The notes under the pieces are model-generated. The model saw nothing but the letters and a program-made list of their open reading frames with translations, ran no database searches and was not told the origin of the DNA. Made by a program: the position numbers and the translations under genes. A stretch of DNA of 64,000 bases from Pseudarthrobacter siccitolerans (lineage in GTDB: Bacteria; Actinomycetota; Actinomycetes; Actinomycetales; Micrococcaceae): contig NZ_CAQI01000029.1 in the NCBI RefSeq assembly GCF_001046895.1, positions 173,339 through 237,338 on the forward strand, written 5' to 3'. This document shows, one piece after another, positions 57,166 to 64,000 of this stretch. Position 1 is the first letter of the stretch, and every line of letters starts with the position of its first letter.

Positions 57166-58053
57166 TTACTGGCGGGCCAATTGTGCCGGTTTGACTGCCT
57201 CCAGGAGTGCGGACGCGTAAGCGCGGTGCCCTTCCTTGTTTGGGTGGAAGGTTCTGGGGTCGATCTGCAGCGTGCCATTTGCATCGACAAAGGCGGAAAA
57301 GAATATCCACGGATCCACGGAGTTGACCTCGTGTCCGGCAAACTCATCCGTCACGTCGACATACTCTGCACCCGCCGCCGTGGCAGCCGCTTCAATGACG
57401 GTGTTTAGTTTGATGGTGCCGGCGTTGACTAGCTCTTGACTCGCCAGGGGAATCGTGAGGGAGACGGCTGGGTCTTCTGTATTGAAGAGCAAGGGGTAAC
57501 CGAATACGACGACCGTGGCATCAGGAGCGGCTGCTTGGATCACTTCATAGGTCTGCTTCAATGCTGCAAAAAGCAAAAGCAAGTTCGCGTCCGATGTCCT
57601 CTCGGCCACTATAGCCCTACAAGATTCCACGCTCATGGTCGCGCAAATCCCCAGCACTTGGGCAAACCCGAGATCGTTGGCGCCTGCCGTAATGCTCACC
57701 AGTTCCGCTTGTGTGAGAGCGGCCAACGTATCTGGATCGCTTAGCTGTGCAGCCACGCTGGTTTCGCCGCCGAGAAGCTGTGCGCCACTACATGCGGTAT
57801 TCAGCAGCAGATCCACCCGGCCCGTCTTCGCCACTACATCCACGTAACCACCGGACGTCTGAATACAGGTAAGGGTCGAGTCATAAGGACCAGCACCTAT
57901 ACCTGCCGTATATGAGTCCCCAAGTGCTACATAATCCACTTGTGGCGGCGGAGCCGCGTCGGCGGGGACGGCTGTAAAGCCCAGTGCCATGGCCACCGTG
58001 GCGAGGGCTGCCGCAAAAGCCGAGTGACGCCGTCGTGCTGTTCTATCTGCCAT
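57166..58053 (-). CDS. secreted SGNH/GDSL hydrolase
   Basis: This 295-residue protein has a twin-basic N-terminus and a signal peptide cleavable after VPADA (about residue 33). The SGNH blocks are GDSYTAGIGAGP (Ser), GxxN as TAGANDLG (Asn) and DPRTFHPNKEGH (Asp and His). It resembles extracellular lipases/esterases of the Streptomyces rimosus and S. scabies type. The gene has more A/T-rich stretches than its neighbours in its 3' two-thirds, a possible sign of recent acquisition. It is followed closely by the convergent acetyltransferase. Confidence 0.88.
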   Translation of the reverse strand: MADRTARRRHSAFAAALATVAMALGFTAVPADAAPPPQVDYVALGDSYTAGIGAGPYDSTLTCIQTSGGYVDVVAKTGRVDLLLNTACSGAQLLGGETSVAAQLSDPDTLAALTQAELVSITAGANDLGFAQVLGICATMSVESCRAIVAERTSDANLLLLFAALKQTYEVIQAAAPDATVVVFGYPLLFNTEDPAVSLTIPLASQELVNAGTIKLNTVIEAAATAAGAEYVDVTDEFAGHEVNSVDPWIFFSAFVDANGTLQIDPRTFHPNKEGHRAYASALLEAVKPAQLARQ

Positions 58054-58215
58054 GGAAGTTCTCCTCTGAACATCAACTGCGGGCCTGCGAACACAGGTAC
58101 GCTCACGGTACGCCCGCCTGAGGCATGGGTCACGGATAGCGGGTACTCATATATATCTGGTTCATGTACCTGCCTGTGACGTGCACCTCCATGGCGCTTG
58201 TGGTTAGCTGTGCGG

Positions 58216-58935
58216 ATGAAGAGAGCTGACGGGTCCATGGACTGGGATGGTGCTGTCAACGCATGGCATGTGGCCGGGGGTGTGTACCGCATGGGGCGGC
58301 GCGAATGGCTGACGGAGTCGGGCTGGCTACAGGCGTACGACGACGGCGTCCGCACCGTGATCGACCTCCGCAATGCTGCGGAGGCGCGGCGCAGGGACAG
58401 CGACCCAGCAGTGGCCGAAACGGTCTGGTCGAAGATGTCGGTGGTTTCCGCCCCCACCGAAGAACCGGGTGATCCCCGTTTTACCGAGCTCGCCGGTCCC
58501 TACCTCAACGATCCCGCCTACTATGCGGACAACGCCCGGCTTTTCCCGGAAAAGCTGGCGGGGGTCTTCAAGGCCCTTGCCGCGGCGTCTGCCAACGGTG
58601 ATGTGGTGCTGCATTGCGCCGCGGGCCGGGACCGCAGCGGCATGGTGGCGGCCATGGTGCAGGACCTCGCCGGGGACTCGGACCGGGACATCGCCGAGGG
58701 CTACCGGCGGGCAGCCCGCGGCATCAACGAGCGCTACCGCACCCACGGTCCGCCGCACGACCGCGAACGCTATGTCGAGGAACACGAGCTGGCACCCTTG
58801 CTGGAGCAGCGCGGCGACGCCGTTGTGGACTTTGTGCGGAGCCTCGACTCCCGGAACTTCCTGCTGCGCAACGGACTCACCTCCGCCGATCTTGACGCTG
58901 TTCTGTCCCTCTGCGGAGCCGGAGTGTCCCGGTGA
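58216..58935 (+). CDS. tyrosine-protein phosphatase (Y_phosphatase3 type)
   Basis: This 239-residue protein has the catalytic P-loop HCAAGRDRSGM (CX5R) and VYRMGRREWLTESGW with GVRTVIDLRNAAEARRR before it, as in bacterial PtpB/LipA-like phosphatases. These act on phosphotyrosine, phosphoserine/threonine or phosphoinositides. The ATG of MKRADGSMDW was preferred over an upstream TTG that gives six more residues. Its stop overlaps the protease GTG, so the pair is cotranscribed. Confidence 0.86.
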   Translation: MKRADGSMDWDGAVNAWHVAGGVYRMGRREWLTESGWLQAYDDGVRTVIDLRNAAEARRRDSDPAVAETVWSKMSVVSAPTEEPGDPRFTELAGPYLNDPAYYADNARLFPEKLAGVFKALAAASANGDVVLHCAAGRDRSGMVAAMVQDLAGDSDRDIAEGYRRAARGINERYRTHGPPHDRERYVEEHELAPLLEQRGDAVVDFVRSLDSRNFLLRNGLTSADLDAVLSLCGAGVSR

Positions 58936-61118
58936 CGGCGGGCAACCTGCGGCGCCTGCTTGCGGCCGGGGCTGCCGCGGGAGTCCTGGCGGCCTCCGGC
59001 TATGCCGCAGCAGGACCAGTGTGGGCCTCGGACCAACCTGACCTGCCGGCACCGTCCGCGCCCGCCCCGTCCGCGCCCGCCCCGGCACCGTCCGCGCCCG
59101 CGCCCCTCTCCGATTCCAAAGGTTCCGGCTTGTCCGAGGCTGCCCTGGAGGAAGCCGTCCTCCGTGACCTGGACATGACCCCCGCGGAGTTCGCGGCAGC
59201 GGGAGAGCTGGGGACCCGGGCTGCCGAGGTGGCAGCCCAGCTCCGGGACGTCCCGGGATACGTGGGAACGAAGCTGCAGGATGGCCGCATTGTTGTGTCG
59301 GGCTCCGGGGAAGAGCTGCTGGCAGAAGTGGCCGCGCTTTCCCGCAGCGGCCTCCCGTTGGCAGTCGAGGACCCCGCCGCTGCGGAACCGCTTGAAACTC
59401 CCCGTGCCGCAGCTTCTCCATCCCCGGATGCTTCTCCAGCCCCGGATGCTGGTCCATCACAGCCACCGCAGGGATCTGAGCTGGCGGTCAGCACCGAGCA
59501 GCTTTTCCAGGCCTATGTCCGCGAAGTGGGTACCGACGGCCTGCAGGCAGTGGTCGCATCCGGCGGGAAATTTGTGATCCGGACCGGGGGAGTGAACTCG
59601 CCGGAATCCGCTCCTGAGACGGCAGCCGAAAGGACTCCACCTGCGGGCGGTGCTGCCCCGGCGGCGTCCGGCAAGAAGTCCCCGGCTGAGTTCGTGTCCC
59701 GGTACACCAACGTGGAGCTCGACGGCGGCGCTCCCCTCGCGCCCGAAGCGGACGTTCCCGGGGGAGTCGGCTATATCGCCGCCACCGGCAGTATCGCGGG
59801 CACGGGCTGGATCTGCTCCACCGGCTTCTCTGCCTTTGATCCGGCCGGTCTTCCTGCCGTCCTGACAGCTGGCCATTGCGCGTCGGATGGCGCAGCTGAG
59901 ACGGCCGAGCTGGAATCAGACAGGTCAGAGCCGCTGGGCAGTTTCGGCTTCAGCCAGTTCGGCGGCCCCGGCAACTCCAGGATCATCGAGGATCCGCTGG
60001 ACCCGGACAACCCGGCAAATGTCGGAACTGATGTGGCGGTTATTGAATCGATCAATTCCCGTTTCGACCCGCTGCCGGCGGCCAGCACCTGGGGCGATGC
60101 ATCGGAGCCGGAACCTGACGTCAAGATCATCGGCACGGCCGATCCCGTCGCGGGGATGCCGGTGTGCCGTTCGGGCAGGACCTCGGCGTGGTCCTGCGGC
60201 ACTGTTGACGCCGTAGGAATTTTTGTGGTGCCCGGACCGATGTATTTCTCGGATTCGACCGACTTGAGGGCATTCCGCGGGTTCCTGTCGTACGGGGTCC
60301 AGTCCAGCGGCGGGGACTCCGGCGGACCCTATGTCAGCGGCAACTACGCCGTGGGCACCCACGCAGCGGGGGACACCCCGGATGAAAACGGCAACGTCAT
60401 CCAGAACTTCGCCGTAGCTGCCACCCTCAGGGACAGCCTGGCCGTCCTGCCTGGCTACGAATTGGAGCTCTTCCTCAACAAGCCGGCGGTCACGTCTCCC
60501 GCGGCTGGAGCCACTTACGAACCCGGGCAGGCCATCAGCGGCAATGTCCCTGCTGCCCCCGCCTCGGGGGTGGCAGCGGGGTCGAAAGTCCGCGTCACTC
60601 TCCAGGGGCAGGATTGGTTTGACGTGGCGGTCGACGGCGACGGCAACTGGAGCTTCCCGGCTCCCGAGAGCGGCGGAACACTCCGGTTCACCGCCGAAAC
60701 GGTGAACGGGTTCAGTACCTCAGGCGCCAGCAGCTTCGAGTTCGAGAAAGCGGCACCCGCCGAACCAACACCGCCGGCGCCACCTGCTCCGGGCGATCCT
60801 GCGCCCGTTGACCCGCCAGCGCAGGTGCCCCCCGCCCCGGCACCGGAGCCAATCCCCGCTGACCCGGCCCCGGCTGTCCCGGCCCCGCCGGTTCCGGCGG
60901 CTCCAACGGAAGACCCGGCCGCCGTCGTCGTACTCCCGCCTGTCAGCGCCCCCGCTGACCTGGCCAACACCTCAGGCAACCGGGGCAACAGCGGCAACCT
61001 TGCCGTCACGGGAGCCAACGCACTGGTCCCGGCGGCATTGGCTGCCGCGGCCGCGATCGCCGTCGGCGGCGTGCTGATGGTGCTGGTCCGCCGCCGGAAG
61101 CAACGCATCCGGCAATGA
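58932..61118 (+). CDS. trypsin-like serine protease with LAxTG sortase signal
   Basis: This 728-residue protein has a signal peptide (LLAAGAAAGVLAASGYAAA), a Pro/Ala linker, a pro-region (about 60-250), and an S1-fold protease with His in LTAGHCAS, Asp in TDVAVIES and Ser in SGGDSGGPYVSG. A beta-sandwich (TSPAAGATYEPGQ; KVRVTLQGQDWFDVAVDGDGNWSF) follows, then a long Pro-rich stalk. The C-terminus LAVTGANALVPAALAAAAAIAVGGVLMVLVRRRKQ is a cell-wall sorting signal of the LAxTG type used by class E sortases. The protein should be wall-anchored. The sortase gene is not in this window. Confidence 0.9.
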   Translation: MTAGNLRRLLAAGAAAGVLAASGYAAAGPVWASDQPDLPAPSAPAPSAPAPAPSAPAPLSDSKGSGLSEAALEEAVLRDLDMTPAEFAAAGELGTRAAEVAAQLRDVPGYVGTKLQDGRIVVSGSGEELLAEVAALSRSGLPLAVEDPAAAEPLETPRAAASPSPDASPAPDAGPSQPPQGSELAVSTEQLFQAYVREVGTDGLQAVVASGGKFVIRTGGVNSPESAPETAAERTPPAGGAAPAASGKKSPAEFVSRYTNVELDGGAPLAPEADVPGGVGYIAATGSIAGTGWICSTGFSAFDPAGLPAVLTAGHCASDGAAETAELESDRSEPLGSFGFSQFGGPGNSRIIEDPLDPDNPANVGTDVAVIESINSRFDPLPAASTWGDASEPEPDVKIIGTADPVAGMPVCRSGRTSAWSCGTVDAVGIFVVPGPMYFSDSTDLRAFRGFLSYGVQSSGGDSGGPYVSGNYAVGTHAAGDTPDENGNVIQNFAVAATLRDSLAVLPGYELELFLNKPAVTSPAAGATYEPGQAISGNVPAAPASGVAAGSKVRVTLQGQDWFDVAVDGDGNWSFPAPESGGTLRFTAETVNGFSTSGASSFEFEKAAPAEPTPPAPPAPGDPAPVDPPAQVPPAPAPEPIPADPAPAVPAPPVPAAPTEDPAAVVVLPPVSAPADLANTSGNRGNSGNLAVTGANALVPAALAAAAAIAVGGVLMVLVRRRKQRIRQ

Positions 61119-61121
61119 GCC

Positions 61122-61165
61122 ATCAGGTATTGTCGCCAACCGGCCAAATGGCGACGATATCTGAT
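61122..61165. repeat. inverted repeat between convergent protease and thioesterase genes
   Basis: ATCAGGTATTGTCGCCA (61122-61138) and TGGCGACGATATCTGAT (61149-61165) pair at 15 of 17 positions around a 10-base loop. It fills the gap between two stop codons. There is no U-run, so either a weak bidirectional terminator or a repeated intergenic element. Confidence 0.65.
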
Positions 61166-61168
61166 AGG

Positions 61169-61618
61169 TCAACGGGTTTTGTGGCGCCGCATCAGCAGGT
61201 TGGTGATGCGGAGGGTGCAGAGCCGCTGGCCGGCCTCGTTGGTGATGACCACCTCGTGCGTGGTGAGGGTGCCGCCCAGGTGGATGGGCGTGGCCGTAAT
61301 GGTCACCTGTCCCTCGCGCGCCGAGCGGTGATGGGTGGCCGAGACGTCAACGCCCACCGCGGTCTTGCCCATGGTGCTCGCGTGGATCACCGCTGCCCAC
61401 GATCCCACGGCCTCGCCCACAGCAAGGGAAGCGCCGCCGTGCAGCAGCCCGAAGGACTGCCTGTTCCCCTCCACCGGCATGGTGGCCACCACCCGCTCCA
61501 CCGACTCCTCAAGGATCTTTACACCCATCTTCTCGTCGAGCTCGCCGAGGTGGATCTTCCACAGTTCGTGCTCTGACGGCTGGTTGTCCGCGGCATCCTG
61601 CGGTGCTGGGGCGCTCAT
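61169..61618 (-). CDS. paaI: PaaI-type hotdog thioesterase
   Basis: This 149-residue hotdog-fold protein has the PaaI block FGLLHGGASLAVGEAVGSWAAV (HGG with catalytic Asp/Glu region), VDVSATHHRSAREGQVTITATPIHLGGTLTTHEVVITNEAGQRLC. PaaI removes CoA from stalled hydroxyphenylacetyl-CoA type intermediates. It is divergent from paaZ, with a PaaR-like operator between, which supports the paa assignment over a generic thioesterase. Confidence 0.85.
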   Translation of the reverse strand: MSAPAPQDAADNQPSEHELWKIHLGELDEKMGVKILEESVERVVATMPVEGNRQSFGLLHGGASLAVGEAVGSWAAVIHASTMGKTAVGVDVSATHHRSAREGQVTITATPIHLGGTLTTHEVVITNEAGQRLCTLRITNLLMRRHKTR

Positions 61619-61693
61619 TCGTTCTCCTTTAGGGTGGCCATTTCAGTCCGGGCCTTCTAGTCTGCAGTACGACACGTCATGTATGGTGAATAT

Positions 61694-61717
61694 ATTACCG
61701 AACGGACGGTCAGTAAT
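61694..61717 (+). promoter_or_regulatory. PaaR-type TetR operator between paaI and paaZ
   Basis: A 24-bp imperfect palindrome with core ATTACCGAACGGACGGTC and outer arms ATTAC/GTAAT. It matches the site at 53214-53237 at 19 of 24 positions. It follows a TATGGT sequence (61682-61687) and can serve both divergent genes. The regulator gene is not in this window. Confidence 0.7.
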
Positions 61718-61764
61718 CATGGCCGGCCGTTGTCTGCCCCCCTTGTTGGAAGGACCCGTCAACG

Positions 61765-63876
61765 ATGACCACCACCGCCACAGCTCCCCAGGCCACGGTC
61801 GACACCGTGGAGACAGTGCCCAGCTTCATCATGGACGGGTGGTGGACGCCCGACGACGCCTCCGCCGGATCCGCTGTCCCCGTCCGTGACGCGAGCACCG
61901 GAGAGATCCTGGCCAAGGTGAGCACAGAAGGGCTGGACCTGGGCGCCGTGGTCGAGTACGGCCGCACCACCGGCCAGACGGAACTCGGCCGGCTCACTTT
62001 CCACCAGCGGGCCCTCAAGCTCAAGGAACTGGCGCAGTACCTGAACGCCCGGCGCGACCATTTCTACACCTTCTCCGCCCAGACCGGCGCCACCAAGATC
62101 GACTCCATGATCGACATCGACGGCGGCATCGGCGTTCTCTTCACCTTCGGATCCAAGGGCCGGCGCGAGCTGCCCAACTCCCAGGTGGTGGTGGACGGTC
62201 CCATGGAGGTGCTGTCCAAGGACGGATCCTTCGCCGGCGAACACATCTACACCCGCATCCCGGGCGTGGCCGTCCAGATCAACGCTTTCAACTTCCCGGT
62301 CTGGGGCATGCTCGAGAAGTTCGCGCCCGCCTTCATCGCCGGCGTCCCCACCATCGTCAAGCCGGCAACTCCCACGGGGTACGTGGCAGCGGCCGTGGTC
62401 AAGGCGATCGTCGAATCCAACATCCTGCCCAAGGGTTCGCTGCAGCTGATCTCCGGCTCGGTCCGTGGGCTCCTGGATGTGCTGGACTACCGCGACCTGG
62501 TAGCCTTCACCGGTTCCGCTTCCACCGCGCTGTCCCTGAAGTCCCACCCGAACGTGGTCCAGGGCGGCGTCCGCTTCACCTCCGAAACCGACTCTCTGAA
62601 CGCCGCGATCCTCGGCCCCGACGCGGTGGAGGGCACCCCGGAGTTCGACGCCTTCGTGAAGTCCGTGGTCACCGAAATGACGGCCAAGGCAGGGCAGAAG
62701 TGCACCGCCATCCGCCGCGCCATCGTGCCCCAGGAACTGGTCCACGCCGTGTCCGCCGCCATCGGCAAGCGCATCACTGAACGCGTTGTCCTCGGCGACC
62801 CCCGTGCTGACGGCGTCACCATGGGCGCGCTCGCCTCCGTCGAGCAGCTTGAGGACGTCCGTGCGGCCGTGCAGTCCATGCTCGACGCCGGCGGTGAGCT
62901 TGCGTACGGAACCCTCGAATCGCCGTCGGTCACCGCTGCCGACGGGTCCACCGGCGTAGCTGGCGGCGGCGCGTTTATGGCGCCCGTCCTGCTCAACTGG
63001 AACAACCCGGAGGCGGAGGAAGTGCACTCGCTCGAGGCATTCGGCCCGGTTTCGTCCGTGATCGGCTACCAGGATATTCCCGACGCCGTCCGCCTCGCCG
63101 CCCGCGGCAGCGGCTCACTGGTGGCCTCGGTCTGCACCAACGATCCTGCGGTTGCCCGCGAACTCGTTACCGGAATCGCAGCGCACCACGGCCGCGTCCT
63201 GATGCTCAACCGCGAGGACGCCCGCTCGTCAACCGGCCACGGCTCGCCTGTGCCGCACCTGGTCCACGGCGGTCCCGGCCGCGCCGGCGGGGGCGAGGAG
63301 CTGGGCGGCATCCGCTCGGTGATGCACCACATGCAGCGCACCGCCATCCAGGGCTCGCCCAACATGCTGACCGCCGTCACCGGCATCTGGCACACCGGAG
63401 CGGACCGCAACTTCACCGTTGAAACCGAAGGGACGCACCCCTTCCGGAAGTCACTGGCCACGCTGCGGGTCGGCGACGCCGTCCGCTCCGACCTGCGCCA
63501 GGTCACCTTGGAGGACATTAGCGCCTTCGCCAACTCCACCGGCGACACGTTCTACGCCCACACCAACCAGGAAGCCGCGGAAGCCAACCCGTTCTTCCCC
63601 GGCATCGTGGCGCACGGCTACCTGCTGCTGGCCTGGGGCGCCGGATTGTTCGTTGAACCCGCGCCGGGCCCGGTCCTGGCCAACTACGGGCTGGAGAACC
63701 TGCGCTTCATCACGCCGGTGGCCGCAGGCGACTCCATCCGGGTGACCCTTACCGCGAAAAAGATCACCCCGCGCGAAACCGACGAATACGGCGAGGTGGC
63801 CTGGGACGCAGTCCTCACCAACCAGAACGACGAGATCGTGGCCACCTACGACGTCCTCACCCTGGTAGAAAAGTAG
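61765..63876 (+). CDS. paaZ: bifunctional oxepin-CoA hydrolase / 3-oxo-5,6-dehydrosuberyl-CoA semialdehyde dehydrogenase
   Basis: This 703-residue protein has an N-terminal aldehyde dehydrogenase (about 20-535), with [46 protein letters not shown] and the catalytic Cys in [14 protein letters not shown]-terminal MaoC hotdog domain (about 560-700) has [43 protein letters not shown]. This is PaaZ architecture. It opens the oxepin ring and oxidises the resulting semialdehyde in phenylacetate breakdown. It is expressed from the PaaR-controlled divergent region. Confidence 0.94.
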   Translation: MTTTATAPQATVDTVETVPSFIMDGWWTPDDASAGSAVPVRDASTGEILAKVSTEGLDLGAVVEYGRTTGQTELGRLTFHQRALKLKELAQYLNARRDHFYTFSAQTGATKIDSMIDIDGGIGVLFTFGSKGRRELPNSQVVVDGPMEVLSKDGSFAGEHIYTRIPGVAVQINAFNFPVWGMLEKFAPAFIAGVPTIVKPATPTGYVAAAVVKAIVESNILPKGSLQLISGSVRGLLDVLDYRDLVAFTGSASTALSLKSHPNVVQGGVRFTSETDSLNAAILGPDAVEGTPEFDAFVKSVVTEMTAKAGQKCTAIRRAIVPQELVHAVSAAIGKRITERVVLGDPRADGVTMGALASVEQLEDVRAAVQSMLDAGGELAYGTLESPSVTAADGSTGVAGGGAFMAPVLLNWNNPEAEEVHSLEAFGPVSSVIGYQDIPDAVRLAARGSGSLVASVCTNDPAVARELVTGIAAHHGRVLMLNREDARSSTGHGSPVPHLVHGGPGRAGGGEELGGIRSVMHHMQRTAIQGSPNMLTAVTGIWHTGADRNFTVETEGTHPFRKSLATLRVGDAVRSDLRQVTLEDISAFANSTGDTFYAHTNQEAAEANPFFPGIVAHGYLLLAWGAGLFVEPAPGPVLANYGLENLRFITPVAAGDSIRVTLTAKKITPRETDEYGEVAWDAVLTNQNDEIVATYDVLTLVEK

Positions 63877-63889
63877 CCCACCCCCCGGG

Positions 63890-64000
63890 ACGCTCTCTCA
63901 CTTAACGCGGGTTTTTCCCCAACGCTCTATCAGTTGACGCGTCTTTTCGACCAACGCTCTCTCACTCTCTTCAGGAAAGTGAGAGAGCGTTGGCGGCGGA
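63890..64000. repeat. 32-bp tandem repeat array with terminal inverted repeat
   Basis: ACGCTCT recurs at 63890, 63922 and 63954, exactly 32 bases apart, with the units sharing ACGCTCTNTCANTT-ACGCG and a T-rich stretch. The last unit leads into a perfect 15-bp inverted repeat, CCAACGCTCTCTCAC (63951-63965) and GTGAGAGAGCGTTGG (63979-63993). It starts 13 bases after the paaZ stop and may continue past the window end. Confidence 0.8.

Noticed and set aside
63890..64000. 32-bp periodic repeat as a CRISPR array
   Set aside because: The repeats are contiguous, with no unique spacers, no leader and no cas genes nearby.

Overview
The window is high-GC chromosomal DNA of an actinobacterium, most likely Arthrobacter or Pseudarthrobacter (Micrococcaceae). 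The evidence is the codon use, GTG/TTG starts, ATGA-type overlaps, a BldC-type HTH protein, a 32-residue bS22 ribosomal protein, Rex, a class II cytochrome c maturation cluster in the mycobacterial order, menaquinone genes and an iniBAC-like operon. No tRNA, rRNA, insertion sequence, integrase or CRISPR array was seen, and no gap longer than about 260 bases lacks a feature.

Layout. 1-1025: a partial P-loop kinase and a small conserved protein. 1039-12802: an L-rhamnose locus. A LacI-type repressor diverges from rhaM, rhaI, the aldolase/dehydrogenase fusion rhaD and rhaB, followed by lutABC for L-lactate oxidation, a sugar-ester deacetylase and a GPH-family symporter. Together these can take L-rhamnose to DHAP plus pyruvate. 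12808-14831: DAHP synthase preceded by a probable Trp/Tyr/Phe-rich leader peptide and hairpins, then bldC-like and bS22 genes. 14988-19237: a HAD hydrolase, a glutaredoxin-like protein, Rex, two paralogous membrane proteins and YceI. 19455-24352: a histidine phosphatase followed by tlpA/resA, ccdA, resB and ccsA.

24506-33531 is the most unusual part. It holds a membrane-anchored Hsp70-type ATPase with a Pro/Thr-rich tail, a LuxR-type regulator with no visible NTPase domain, an IniB-like protein with an acidic DSFN repeat tail, and two dynamin-like GTPases (IniA and IniC). It looks like one cell-envelope stress module.

33557-39483: small membrane proteins, the menB-menE-menA operon, a VOC protein and a CPBP protease. 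39530-42177: a probable Mn(II) ABC importer that may be transcribed leaderless, with a DtxR-like palindrome over its start codon. 42259-44131: an ABC-F ATPase behind a possible leader peptide. 44256-47505: a small unknown gene with nirB and nirD. 47680-53111: an amino acid permease, an AbiEi-like protein flanked by two copies of a 71-bp repeat, a Y-family polymerase, CsbD, and SRPBCC and pentapeptide-repeat proteins.

53214-63876: part of a phenylacetate (paa) regulon. A thiolase, enoyl-CoA hydratase and 3-hydroxyacyl-CoA dehydrogenase operon, and the divergent paaI-like/paaZ pair, each carry a near-identical 24-bp TetR-type operator. Between them lie an acetyltransferase, an SGNH hydrolase, a tyrosine phosphatase and a sortase-anchored trypsin-like protease. 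The window ends in a 32-bp tandem repeat array.
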